Source: a virus
DNA length: 25,186 bases
Virus record (IMG/VR): IMGVR_UViG_3300005918_001071
Location: 1-25,186 of that record
Reading direction: 5' to 3' (one strand)
The notes under the pieces were generated by a model, which made no database searches, was not told the DNA's origin, and saw only the letters and a list, made by a program, of their open reading frames with translations. The translations under genes and the position numbers were made by a program. This document shows positions 7,162-15,537 of this stretch, piece after piece (within the stretch, counting starts at the first letter, position 1; each line of letters starts with the position of its first letter).

Positions 7162-7575
7162 ATGAGCAGTGAGCATGAAACCCGAGCGCTGGAAACGCCC
7201 CAAGCAGTCGGCCCTGGCCGCAAGCAAGACGTCCGAAACTGGGCCACCCTATCAATCCAAATAGTTGCAGAGCCTGGGGCCGAGTACCCTCCAGAGAGCG
7301 GAGAAGAGGACGACTACGGCCCAGAGGGCCACGGGTACGGGTACGGCTACGAGTACGGCAGCACGGGCTTCGTAGGGCGCATCCGCATCGAGGTAAGCCT
7401 GGACGGGATTATGTGGAGCCTGCCGCAGAACACGGAACTTCACGACCTCTCAGTGTTCCCGCACGCGTACATCGAAGAGATCCAGGAGAAGGTCTGCTGG
7501 GTCAGGGTCCGCACTCTGGCGTATACGTCTGGTGAGCTCCAGGTCATGTGCGCTGGCAGGCGGGACGTGAGCTGA
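7162..7575 (+). CDS. Beta-rich small protein with Tyr/Gly-rich loop, possible decoration or acceptor protein
   Basis: This 137-aa protein reads as a small beta sandwich of the type found in phage structural proteins: NWATLSIQI, then GRIRIEVSLDGIMWSLPQN, then VCWVRVRTLAYTSGELQVM. The spacing resembles proteins with a 'SLDGxxW ... VRVRxxAYTSGxLxV' pattern. Inserted between the first and second strand is an acidic Tyr/Gly-rich loop (residues about 48-68) with tyrosines at 52, 59, 61, 63 and 65, encoded partly by GGNTAC hexamer repeats. The start has GGGGAAACG upstream. Its stop overlaps the ATG of the glycosyltransferase gene. It may be a head decoration protein and is a candidate substrate for the enzymes encoded next; both are inference. 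Confidence 0.6.
   Translation: MSSEHETRALETPQAVGPGRKQDVRNWATLSIQIVAEPGAEYPPESGEEDDYGPEGHGYGYGYEYGSTGFVGRIRIEVSLDGIMWSLPQNTELHDLSVFPHAYIEEIQEKVCWVRVRTLAYTSGELQVMCAGRRDVS
7333..7356 (+). repeat. In-frame hexamer repeat (GGNTAC)
   Basis: Four successive units GGGTAC, GGGTAC, GGCTAC and GAGTAC encode Gly-Tyr steps in the 137-aa protein. The unit length keeps the frame, so copy changes would lengthen or shorten the loop without breaking the gene. Confidence 0.6.
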
Positions 7576-10430
7576 TGCGAATTCTGGTCCAGGGGAGGAC
7601 CAGGAGCCCGGACAGCGAAGCGGCGCACCTTGCCCTTGCCTTGGTCCGGGCCAACACCGTCTCCGATGTCGCCCTAGCGCCCCATGATGGTGAGGTAGGG
7701 CTGTCAGCAGCTCGCCACCTCGTCCGCTCGATGGACAAGCCAGACGTGCAGATCCTCGTAGGCGTCTCTGGATCCGCCAGAAAGGGGGCCTACACGGTCG
7801 CCTACCCTGGGATGAACGGGACGTCATGCCCGGGCGTGAGCCTGTCCCTGTCATCCGCCTCCAGCGGTGGCGTGGGCGTGGGGATCGCCAAGGATTTTCT
7901 GGTTCCGAAGGGTCCCTGCTACCGCCATGGGCATCGACTGGTCTACGTGGACTGCGCGTCAGCATGGAAAGATGCTATTGCAGCAGCGGGAGCAGCTCTC
8001 CGCACGAACAAGGCCCTCACCTTCACCCTCGCCAAGACATCGCCCCAGATCCGGGAGCTTGTCCAGCGCTTCGGTCTGAGCCACCGTGTCCGGTATGATA
8101 CTCGGAGCTACGATCCTCAGAATCTGGCTCGAGTCCTCTCCATGCACTGCGCTGTCATGACGGACTTGCCGCAGCTAGCTCTCCGGGGGGCTGGGCTTGA
8201 CCTCCCCGTGGTCACCCTCCGAGACGCTGGCCGGCTCCTCCCCGTGAATGCTTTCCCTGCACTATCTCCAGCGGAAGCGACAGCTGTACTCGTTCAGATT
8301 GACAGCAAGAGCACCGTAGCGACTGCGCGGGCATCTGGTTCCGCTGTTCGCTCATCCTGTCAATGGGGCCTCGTTGCGAGCCGCATCCTGTCCCGTCTGC
8401 CCTGTCCGCTACCCAGCGGCGCCCTCAAGGCTGCGAACTCTGTACAGGGCAAGCCTGCCCCCTCGATGGACGCAGATACAGCGGTATCCCCCAGGGTTGC
8501 CACCGTGGCAAGACGCCCTCGAATCGGGCTGATGCACGACGGCGCAACCTGGGCGTTCAGCCGGATCGCTAAGCAGATGAAGATCCAACTCGAGCCGTGG
8601 GCTGATGTGGTGATCGGTAGCCTGGCGGACCCGCTGAATCCTGACCGGATGGACGCCGTCGTCTTGATCTGGTGGAAGTCGATCCACGCTGTCTGCTCTC
8701 GGCTCCCTGTCAAGACCCGAATCTACCCTTGTCTATACGATTACTTCACATGGACCGGGTGGAGGCAGCACAACCACCTCAGCAACCTCGTGGCACGCTC
8801 TGACGGGCTTATCTTCGCGTCGTGTGACGACCTCTCGCAGCGGCTCATCCGAGAGAAGGTGGCGAAGGAGGCTATCACGCTCACGGATGGAGTGGACCCG
8901 TCCATGTTCGTCGCCCACCCGCGGCCAGCAGATGACGTGCAAAGAGACCTCGTGGTGGGCTGGGTGGGGAACCCCCGGCGACACGGAAAACTCAAGGGGC
9001 TCGGGCTCATCAGGAGAGCCATCAAACAGGTCAAGGGCGTGCGGCTCGTGGAAGCCAACGCTCTTCACTCGCCGGTCCCCTTCGAGCAGATGCCCGCCTT
9101 CTACGCCGGCTTGGATGCAGTGATAGTGGGGAGCACATCTGAGGGGACACCCAACCCTCTCCTGGAGGGGATGAGCGCAGGGCGCGTGGTCCTGTCAACT
9201 GACGTAGGCGTGTCTCCGATGATCCAGTCTCCTGGACTGCGGCGGATCAACTCCAGGACGGTGGACGGGATCGCCTCTGCCCTCAATGACCTCCTAGACA
9301 ACAGGGCGCAGCTCGATGCCTGGGGAGCTGCGAACCGTCGTGAGGTAGAGGAGCGCTGGACATGGGAACGGAGACTAGAGCCCTTCGTGTCGCGGTTGAG
9401 GACTGACCTGAGAAACCTCCCAGCGGCTGCCCCACGCTCTCCCGTGCCAGAGGCCCCGAAGGCGGTAGTCATCCCGGTGACGACGCGGCCAGCGACGGAG
9501 AAGCCGCGTGCTCTCTTGATCTCGGACGTGCGAGCCTGGGCATTCCACCAGAACATGAGCGACCTCGAGGCGCACCTGAAGGGCCGCTTCAGCTTCGATC
9601 ACTTCTTCGTGATGGATTACCAGAACGGGACGCCACTGCCGGACCTGAGCCGCTACGACAGCATCTTCTGTTGTTACCACCGCTGGCCGGTCTGCCCGCA
9701 CCTCCCCATGGATCGCACCGTGGGGAGCCTACGAGCGCTCTGGTTTTGGCCGGAGTCCCCGGGCCCACCTGGACCGCGGGAGTACGCTCTGGTCAACAGC
9801 TACAAGGCATTCCATGTCGTCACCAAGCAGAACTACCAGGAGTTGGAGCCCCACTGCCCCGGCGTGGTCTACCTGACGAATCCGGTGAACATGGCTCGCT
9901 TCCCCACACCTACACCCGTCGAAGGCGAGGTGATCGCTTCATGGAATGGGAACGCGCAGCACTACAACATCGCGGGCCAAGACGTGAAGGGCTACAGCTC
10001 CTGCCTCGTGCCCGCCTGCCAAGCCGCTGGGGTCCCGCTGCACGTCGCAGAGTACAACACGAGCCGCAAGTCCCCGGCGCAGATGCCTGCCTTCTACGGG
10101 CAAGCGAACCTTTCGGTCTGCGCCTCGTTATATGAGGGGGCGAGCAATAGCGTTATGGAAAGTATGGCAGCAGGGCTCGCTGTCGTGGCGACGGACGTGG
10201 GCAACCACCGAGAGATGAGGGACGCGCAGCTTGCGGACTTCGGTGAGAGCGGGATCATTCTGTTGTCCAGCCGTGCCCCTGCCACGATCGCCAAAGCGTT
10301 GACGTGGCTCAAGCGTGACCCTGCGCGAGTGAAAGCGATGGGCCTGGTCAACCGGGCAGAAATCGAGAAGCGGTGGAGCTGGGCGGTCTGGCGCGACCGC
10401 TACGCCACCTTCCTGGAAGCAGCGCTGTAG
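7575..10430 (+). CDS. Multidomain glycosyltransferase with tandem GT-B (GT4-like) modules
   Basis: This 951-aa protein contains two clear GT-B modules. Module 2 runs from about residue 313 (RPRIGLMHDGATWAF) through a nucleotide-sugar-binding half with VVGWVGNPRRHGK near 460 and EGTPNPLLEGMSAG near 522. Module 3 runs from about 644 (RALLISDVRAWAFHQ) through IASWNGNAQHY near 790 and EGASNSVMESMAAG near 854. In GT4 enzymes the E-x7-E motif contacts the donor. The similar openings suggest duplication. The first 290 residues look like a third, diverged module (start MRILVQGRTRSPDSEA; later VRYDTRSYDPQNLARVLSMHCAVM). It would transfer sugars from activated donors in the cytoplasm; substrate unknown. 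The start at 7575 overlaps the previous stop (TGATG). A start at 7548 would lie inside the previous gene. Confidence 0.85.
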   Translation: MRILVQGRTRSPDSEAAHLALALVRANTVSDVALAPHDGEVGLSAARHLVRSMDKPDVQILVGVSGSARKGAYTVAYPGMNGTSCPGVSLSLSSASSGGVGVGIAKDFLVPKGPCYRHGHRLVYVDCASAWKDAIAAAGAALRTNKALTFTLAKTSPQIRELVQRFGLSHRVRYDTRSYDPQNLARVLSMHCAVMTDLPQLALRGAGLDLPVVTLRDAGRLLPVNAFPALSPAEATAVLVQIDSKSTVATARASGSAVRSSCQWGLVASRILSRLPCPLPSGALKAANSVQGKPAPSMDADTAVSPRVATVARRPRIGLMHDGATWAFSRIAKQMKIQLEPWADVVIGSLADPLNPDRMDAVVLIWWKSIHAVCSRLPVKTRIYPCLYDYFTWTGWRQHNHLSNLVARSDGLIFASCDDLSQRLIREKVAKEAITLTDGVDPSMFVAHPRPADDVQRDLVVGWVGNPRRHGKLKGLGLIRRAIKQVKGVRLVEANALHSPVPFEQMPAFYAGLDAVIVGSTSEGTPNPLLEGMSAGRVVLSTDVGVSPMIQSPGLRRINSRTVDGIASALNDLLDNRAQLDAWGAANRREVEERWTWERRLEPFVSRLRTDLRNLPAAAPRSPVPEAPKAVVIPVTTRPATEKPRALLISDVRAWAFHQNMSDLEAHLKGRFSFDHFFVMDYQNGTPLPDLSRYDSIFCCYHRWPVCPHLPMDRTVGSLRALWFWPESPGPPGPREYALVNSYKAFHVVTKQNYQELEPHCPGVVYLTNPVNMARFPTPTPVEGEVIASWNGNAQHYNIAGQDVKGYSSCLVPACQAAGVPLHVAEYNTSRKSPAQMPAFYGQANLSVCASLYEGASNSVMESMAAGLAVVATDVGNHREMRDAQLADFGESGIILLSSRAPATIAKALTWLKRDPARVKAMGLVNRAEIEKRWSWAVWRDRYATFLEAAL

Positions 10431-10450
10431 AAAACGAACGGAGGACCGTC

Positions 10451-11353
10451 ATGGATTCCAAGCTGATCGACCTGCTTCGCTGCCCGGCCTGCAAGGGTAC
10501 CGATCTCGTGATCTCAGGAAAAAAGAGGGTCGCCCTCGTCTGCCGTGAGTGCAAGCACAGGACCAGGGTTCTGGACGACATTCCGCGCTTCGTTGCCGCC
10601 GGTGATCAGGGATTCAATGAGCGCTGGCAGCGTCACGCGAAGCCCCAAGCCAACGATGGCCGCAATCAAGCGATCTTCGAGGACAAGACGGGCTGGCACC
10701 CCTGGGACATGGACGGCAAGACGTTCCTTGTCGGCGGCTGCGGAGCTGGCCGGTTCCCCCGTCTGGCAGTGGACAACGGTGCCACCATCATCGGCGTGGA
10801 CGGGACAGCGACGGGTCTTGAGGGCACGGCGAAGCTGGTTCCAGAGGCGCTGCTGCTGCAGGCTGACCTCCTGGATCTGTCCATGCTTCGAGACGGCTGC
10901 GTGGATGCCGCCTGGAGCATCGGGGTGCTGCATCACACCGCAGATCCCGAAAAGGCTTTCAACGAAATCGCTCGTTGCATCAAGCCTGGTGGGTCCTTCG
11001 CCGTGTGGGTCTACGTCCAGCACACGACAGACCCCGCGCTGCTCGCTCCCCTGGAGATGTTCCACGCCATCACCCGTTGCTGCCCCCCCGGCAAGCTGTA
11101 TGAGGCGATCGAGAAGTACGCTCCTGGTGTGCGGGACACCTATAACAAGGCATGGGGACCGCTCCAGCAGATCCTCCGCGTTTCCATTGAGGAAAACAAC
11201 GAGGACTGCATCAGCGATACCTTCGACTGGCACACGCCGCAGTACCGGAGTTGGCACACCGAAGCCGAGGTGCGCGGCTGGTTCGAGGCGGCTGGCTTCA
11301 GCGTGGACCGCGTCGGAGACTTCCCGGTAACGATGCGTGGCGTAAAGAACTGA
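10451..11353 (+). CDS. SAM-dependent methyltransferase with N-terminal zinc ribbon
   Basis: The 300-aa protein opens with a Trm112-like zinc ribbon (Cys 11, 14, 31 and 34 in CPAC...CREC). A class I methyltransferase domain follows: motif I FLVGGCGAGRFPRLAV near residue 93, an acidic residue in IIGVDGT, and the AWSIGVLHHTADPEKAFNEIARCIKPGG stretch (shown here in two parts: WSIGVLHHTADP and IARCIKPGG) typical of the Methyltransf_11 group. The C-terminus has a long helical segment and a final YRSWHTEAEVRGWFEAAGF pattern common in methyltransferases of polysaccharide and natural-product clusters. ATG 10451 follows CGGAGG. It sits 20 bases after the glycosyltransferase gene, suggesting it methylates the same product or acceptor. 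Substrate cannot be deduced. Confidence 0.85.
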   Translation: MDSKLIDLLRCPACKGTDLVISGKKRVALVCRECKHRTRVLDDIPRFVAAGDQGFNERWQRHAKPQANDGRNQAIFEDKTGWHPWDMDGKTFLVGGCGAGRFPRLAVDNGATIIGVDGTATGLEGTAKLVPEALLLQADLLDLSMLRDGCVDAAWSIGVLHHTADPEKAFNEIARCIKPGGSFAVWVYVQHTTDPALLAPLEMFHAITRCCPPGKLYEAIEKYAPGVRDTYNKAWGPLQQILRVSIEENNEDCISDTFDWHTPQYRSWHTEAEVRGWFEAAGFSVDRVGDFPVTMRGVKN

Positions 11354-11364
11354 GGGGAACTCAG

Positions 11365-12327
11365 ATGAGCGAAGATCCAGTCTACAACTACCGAATTGGG
11401 CCGGCACACATCACCTTCTATCTCGGGTGGAAGTGCAACGCTCGTTGCATCATGTGCTGGCAGGACGTCGCCAGGAGAAAGCAGCGGGAAAAGGGCGAGT
11501 CTCCCCCAGAGCTCTCCTTCGATCATTTCAACGCAATTCTTCAGCGCTATCCTTCCACTGCGTCAATAGAGCTTTGTTCGTTTGGCGAGCCCATGCTGAA
11601 TCCCGACTTCGGCAAGATGCTTGATCTGCTTCTGTCACATAAAGAGCGCTGGCAGAACGTCAACATCATCACCAATGGATCGCGGCTAGATCGGTTCATG
11701 GGAATCGGAGCGCTGCCTGGGTCGCTCACGGTCTCTATCGACAGCCCAGACCCGACGACATACGCAGAAATCCGCAGGGGGCTGAGGCTTGGCCCAGTCG
11801 CTAGAAACGTGAGAAGCTTCATCGATCAGAGAACCAACGATCAGCGATTCGTCGGCATCAACATGGTCTTGCTCCGCAAAAATCTGGATCAAATCGAACA
11901 AATGGCGCAGATGGCAGTAGACATCGGAGTCGACTACCTGGCCTTGCTGCGTGGGGCCACCCTGGAATACACAGACGCGGCAGGAGAGGGGGTACCAGAG
12001 GGCGATCCGGCCGTTAAAGCGGCCATTCAGAAGATCGCCGAGAGGTTCCCAAAGCTACGCGTGATCGACTACTTCAACCCAGAGCATACAGGGCGAGACA
12101 AGGCCAAGCAGGGTCACTGCCTGCACCCGTGGATCAACCTAGATGTAGGGCCCGACGGCAAGACCCACCCATGTTGCCGGGCACACCGTCTCGACTTCGG
12201 AGACGCTCTCACAGGGAACCCGTGGGACAACTGGACACTGGTAGAGCTCCGAGAACAGATCCAGTCGGGGAAGGTAGACGCTGAGCGCTTCCCCGACTGC
12301 GCCAAATGCCCGATGCTGCTCGGATAG
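11365..12327 (+). CDS. Radical SAM/SPASM protein 1
   Basis: This 320-aa protein has the radical SAM [4Fe-4S] motif CNARCIMC (Cys 24, 28, 31), the GEP motif in CSFGEPMLNPDF, the TNGSRL strand, and the SIDSPDP segment. The C-terminus is a SPASM-type region with HCLHPWINLDVGPDGKTHPCC near residues 250-271 and CAKC near 312-315, which would bind an additional cluster. Family members reduce SAM to a 5'-deoxyadenosyl radical and act on peptides, sugars or other small molecules. The ATG at 11365 follows GAGGGGAA. It is 11 bases after the methyltransferase gene and 9 bases before a second radical SAM gene. The order within SPASM proteins gives no substrate; sugar or protein modification is plausible from context. 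Confidence 0.85.
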   Translation: MSEDPVYNYRIGPAHITFYLGWKCNARCIMCWQDVARRKQREKGESPPELSFDHFNAILQRYPSTASIELCSFGEPMLNPDFGKMLDLLLSHKERWQNVNIITNGSRLDRFMGIGALPGSLTVSIDSPDPTTYAEIRRGLRLGPVARNVRSFIDQRTNDQRFVGINMVLLRKNLDQIEQMAQMAVDIGVDYLALLRGATLEYTDAAGEGVPEGDPAVKAAIQKIAERFPKLRVIDYFNPEHTGRDKAKQGHCLHPWINLDVGPDGKTHPCCRAHRLDFGDALTGNPWDNWTLVELREQIQSGKVDAERFPDCAKCPMLLG

Positions 12328-12336
12328 GGGTCAGCA

Positions 12337-13263
12337 ATGCAACGTATCGGAATGATCTACCTGTGGCTCGGAGAATCCTGCAACGCCAGGTGCCGCAAGT
12401 GCTGGGCTCAGCATCCTCCGAGGAAGCACGTCTGGGCAGGAGATATGCCGACGGACAAGGCTATCGAGTTGCTGCGTCGCTACCGTCCTGTAGGGGTCAA
12501 CCTGACATCCTACGGCGAGCCGTTTGTTCATGCCGGGATCGGAGAGATCATTGTTGAGTGTGAGCGCCTTGGAATCGAGGTGCACGCGTGCTCCAACGGG
12601 GCGCTAATCAGGCAGAGCGGGCAGGTGGACTCGATCGCCAGAACCCCTGGTTTTTTGACCGTCTCATGCGACAGCGCTGATGCTGAGCTACACGACTGGA
12701 TGCAACCTGGCGCAGCGTTCGACGCCGTTGATGAGGCAGTCCGTGCTATCACAACGCATCCGAGTAGGCACCCTGGACGGCAGGTGTACCTGAACCTCGT
12801 AGCGAGCAAGATGAACGTCCACGACCTCAACAAGACGATGGAGTGGGCTCAAGATGTAGGCTTTGGGCTAGTGAACGTTATCCGAGCCTACGGCATGGAC
12901 AAGACCCCGGCGGCGGGGCAAGAGCTGCTGCACGATGATCCTCGAGTGATTGCCGCCATTGCCTTCGGTCGCGGGCTTGGGCTCACCGTGGCCGACAACT
13001 TCTCCCACGTTGACGCCCTCCACGCCCCGCCAGCTCCTGGATGCGATCTCGTCATGATCTGGGTCAACCCAGACGGAAGCACCCACGCCTGCTGCTTCTC
13101 GTCGGGCCAGCAACTCGGAAACGTCTTCCAGGAGGACGTGTGGAACGGGGCTAAGGTGAGGCGGCTAAGCGAGCAACTGGCGGCTCGTTGTGTCGACGCA
13201 AAAGAGTTCCCAGCATGCGCAGCCTGTCCGCGTGTGCAACCAGTCAAGACAACGAAGGAGTAG
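12337..13263 (+). CDS. Radical SAM/SPASM protein 2
   Basis: This 308-aa protein has CNARCRKC (Cys 15, 19, 22), LTSYGEPF, CSNGALI and a SCDSAD segment, all typical of the radical SAM barrel. The C-terminal SPASM region has GCDLVMIWVNPDGSTHACC and FPACAACP. It resembles the preceding gene in plan (same motif order and similar length) but is clearly diverged, so the pair are paralogues or two separate acquisitions rather than a recent duplication. The gene starts at ATG 12337 behind ATAGGGG, 9 bases after its neighbour. It probably acts in the same pathway; the substrate is unknown. Confidence 0.85.
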   Translation: MQRIGMIYLWLGESCNARCRKCWAQHPPRKHVWAGDMPTDKAIELLRRYRPVGVNLTSYGEPFVHAGIGEIIVECERLGIEVHACSNGALIRQSGQVDSIARTPGFLTVSCDSADAELHDWMQPGAAFDAVDEAVRAITTHPSRHPGRQVYLNLVASKMNVHDLNKTMEWAQDVGFGLVNVIRAYGMDKTPAAGQELLHDDPRVIAAIAFGRGLGLTVADNFSHVDALHAPPAPGCDLVMIWVNPDGSTHACCFSSGQQLGNVFQEDVWNGAKVRRLSEQLAARCVDAKEFPACAACPRVQPVKTTKE

Positions 13264-13268
13264 CCCCG

Positions 13269-14513
13269 ATGCGACATATTTGCGTGATGGGAGTCGCGGG
13301 CGTTGGCAAGAGCTACCTTTGTTTTTCGTGTGTGCCGGACCTGATTATTGGGAAAAACAAGGGACATTCGCTGGTTGATGGCACCATTCTAGTTCCTTCG
13401 GACGAAAGTATACGAAAAAGCAGAGCACTGCTCGGCATCAAAGTCGATGAGAAGGTCTGCTCTGTCAAGATGGGCGAGGTATACGCCGACGCCAGAAGCC
13501 GCCTGGGGAAAAATGTTCAGGGACGAGCCATCAACTCGCTTGTTGATGTGATGTTCACTGAAATCTGTGACAGCTTGGCAGATGATGTCGACGTAGTTTT
13601 GTGTGACTACGCACACGCAGCAAGAGAAAACGAGGCAATCTTCTATCTGACTGCCCCGCTGAGCGTGCTGGAAGACCGTAGCAAACAGAAGTTCTGGAAC
13701 CGGACTGCTTTTAATCCGGCAAACATACTGAAACACCTCCGTCATGGGCTACTTGAGCCAAACGCATGGTCAGTTTCTCCAAATATACACCATTTGTACT
13801 GGCACAATGAGCAATGGATGCCTCTCGCCAAAGGAGTCAAGGCTCGCATCAAAGAGCTGGCTCCATGGTACCACCACGCCGATCTCGCTGGGATTGCGGT
13901 AGCACCTCCCAATGCCGCCAACGGGTGGGAAAAGTGGGGACACTATCGAGAGTGCATGCCTGAGTCACTCAAGGGACTGCTCTGCTTGGATATCGGGATG
14001 AATGCTGGCTTCAACGCCTTCTCCCTGGCCCGCGAGGGCGCCAACGTGATTGGGTATGAGCCTGACAAGCGGTTCAGGACGCAACACCAACTCACCAGAG
14101 AGCTGGGTCCCGACGGGCAAGAAATCACAAGCCGGGTTGAGGTGAGACCTGCACTGATCCAGTCAGCGCCGATTCCAGAAAAACACATTGACATCGCGCT
14201 GCTCGGGGCAATCCACTACCATGTCAATCGATCTGGCTTCGCACCGTACCGAGCCCCGCGTCGAGACTACGGAATCCCGGATCTGCTCCCGCCGCTGGCG
14301 GTCTTGCTCGAGGATCTCCTGGACAAGGCTGGGCTCGTCATCATCGGAACCAACAAGGCCCACGCTGACCGGCCACCGGCCAAGAGACCCTACCCGGAAT
14401 CACTTCCTGAGTGGATCATGGATGCTCTGATCAAGATCGGATTCCACGATGTCAAGCTGGCAACGAATCACCGGATAACCACGCCCATCGTAGTCGCCAG
14501 AGGAAGAGGCTAG
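13269..14513 (+). CDS. Fusion of a P-loop NTPase/kinase-like domain and a CmoB-like methyltransferase
   Basis: The 414-aa product begins with a Walker A motif (GVAGVGKS, residues 8-15) and a possible Walker B strand (DVVLCDYAHA) near residue 112, as in small P-loop kinases. From about residue 195 (ELAPWYHHADLAGI) it switches to a class I methyltransferase close to the CmoB/DUF1698 pattern: WEKWGHY, then LPxSLxG-like PESLKGLLCLDIGMNAGFNAF near 232-250, then GYEPD. The usual Gly-Cys of motif I is Gly-Met here. The P-loop half is noticeably lower in GC (about 47-48% in the two 60-base lines I counted, 13321-13440) than its surroundings. ATG 13269 follows GAAGGAG. A kinase plus methyltransferase could phosphorylate and methylate a sugar or nucleoside; this is speculative. 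Confidence 0.75.
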   Translation: MRHICVMGVAGVGKSYLCFSCVPDLIIGKNKGHSLVDGTILVPSDESIRKSRALLGIKVDEKVCSVKMGEVYADARSRLGKNVQGRAINSLVDVMFTEICDSLADDVDVVLCDYAHAARENEAIFYLTAPLSVLEDRSKQKFWNRTAFNPANILKHLRHGLLEPNAWSVSPNIHHLYWHNEQWMPLAKGVKARIKELAPWYHHADLAGIAVAPPNAANGWEKWGHYRECMPESLKGLLCLDIGMNAGFNAFSLAREGANVIGYEPDKRFRTQHQLTRELGPDGQEITSRVEVRPALIQSAPIPEKHIDIALLGAIHYHVNRSGFAPYRAPRRDYGIPDLLPPLAVLLEDLLDKAGLVIIGTNKAHADRPPAKRPYPESLPEWIMDALIKIGFHDVKLATNHRITTPIVVARGRG

Positions 14514-14538
14514 ACGCGTGGCCCTGGGAGACAACACA

Positions 14539-15537
14539 ATGACCCAGCGGAGAGTCCTAGTCACCGGAGGCGCCGGATTTATCGGCTCCCACCTCGTTGA
14601 TGCCCTCGTCCAGGAGGGGCACGCGGTCGCGGTCGTGGACGATCTCTCCTCTACAGGGAGCCGGCGCAACCTGCGGTCTGCAGTCGCAATGGCATACAAG
14701 ACAGGTGCTCCTATTCCGCAGATGTTAGTCCGGTCCATCCTGAGCGATGGCGACTGGCCGGGATGGGTGGAGGAAAAGCTAGGTGGCCCGCCGAAAGCGA
14801 TCTTCCACCTTGCGGCTATCCCGTCGGTGGCACGCTCCGTCAGGGATCCCGAGGCATCCGTCAAAACGAACGTCTTGGGCACCCTTCGTGTCCTGGGGGC
14901 TGCGCACGCCTGGGGCTGTAGAGTCGTCCAGGCATCCTCATCGTCCGTGTACGGGGGCATCCAAGGAGGTGGGGCGAGAACCGAGAACGAGCGGCCGATG
15001 CCTCTCAGCCCCTACGCTGCGAGCAAGGCGGCGGCTGAGCACCTCGCATCCTCCTACGCCCACTGTTTCGGGCTCTCGATCGCGTCCCTTCGCTTCTTCA
15101 ACGTGTTTGGGCCGCGCCAGGACCCGAATAGCCAGTATGCCGCCGTGGTACCCGCCTTCGTGACGAGAGCGCTCCAGGGAGAGCCGCTGACCGTCCACGG
15201 GGACGGCAAGCAGAGCCGGGACTTCACTCCGGTCTGGAACGTCGTGTCAGCCCTCCTGACCGCCGCAAGACAGTCCACCCGAATCTCGGGAGCACCTGCG
15301 ATCAACATCGGCATGGGCAGGTCCCACTCCCTCCTGGATCTGATTAGCTGCTTGTCGGCGATCCTGAACCGAGAGTTGACCGCGGAGCATGAGCCCCGCC
15401 GGCCTGGTGATCCAGATTTCTCAGAGGCAGACATCGGTCTGGCGACGTCGGTCCTCAGCTACAGCCCACACGTCAGCTTCGAGGAAGGGCTACGCAAGAC
15501 GGTGGCTTGGTTCCAGAACGTCCAGGAGAGAAGCTGA
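14539..15537 (+). CDS. NAD-dependent sugar-nucleotide epimerase/dehydratase (extended SDR)
   Basis: The 332-aa protein has the Rossmann motif VTGGAGFIGSHL (glycines at 10, 13 and 16), DDLSSTGSRRNL, HLAAIPSVARS, SSSSVYGG and the catalytic YAASK (Tyr 159, Lys 163). It also has the FFNVFGPRQDPNSQYAAVVP and HGDGKQSRDFT segments characteristic of UDP-sugar 4-epimerases and related dehydratases. It would convert one nucleotide sugar to another in the cytoplasm, supplying donors for the glycosyltransferase encoded upstream. I use ATG 14539 (GGGAGA upstream); a GTG at 14518 in the same frame, with GGAAGAGG upstream, would add seven residues. The stop overlaps the next start (TGATG), so it is coupled to the amidotransferase gene. 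Confidence 0.85.
   Translation: MTQRRVLVTGGAGFIGSHLVDALVQEGHAVAVVDDLSSTGSRRNLRSAVAMAYKTGAPIPQMLVRSILSDGDWPGWVEEKLGGPPKAIFHLAAIPSVARSVRDPEASVKTNVLGTLRVLGAAHAWGCRVVQASSSSVYGGIQGGGARTENERPMPLSPYAASKAAAEHLASSYAHCFGLSIASLRFFNVFGPRQDPNSQYAAVVPAFVTRALQGEPLTVHGDGKQSRDFTPVWNVVSALLTAARQSTRISGAPAINIGMGRSHSLLDLISCLSAILNRELTAEHEPRRPGDPDFSEADIGLATSVLSYSPHVSFEEGLRKTVAWFQNVQERS

Noticed and set aside
7333-7356. Phase-variable simple repeat
   Set aside because: The unit is six bases and imperfect, so length changes stay in frame; it is better seen as a Tyr/Gly loop than an on/off switch.
7162-7575. RiPP precursor gene for the radical SAM enzymes
   Set aside because: The product is 137 aa with a beta-sandwich look, not a leader-core peptide, and no recognition-element protein is encoded nearby. 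Kept only as a possible protein substrate.
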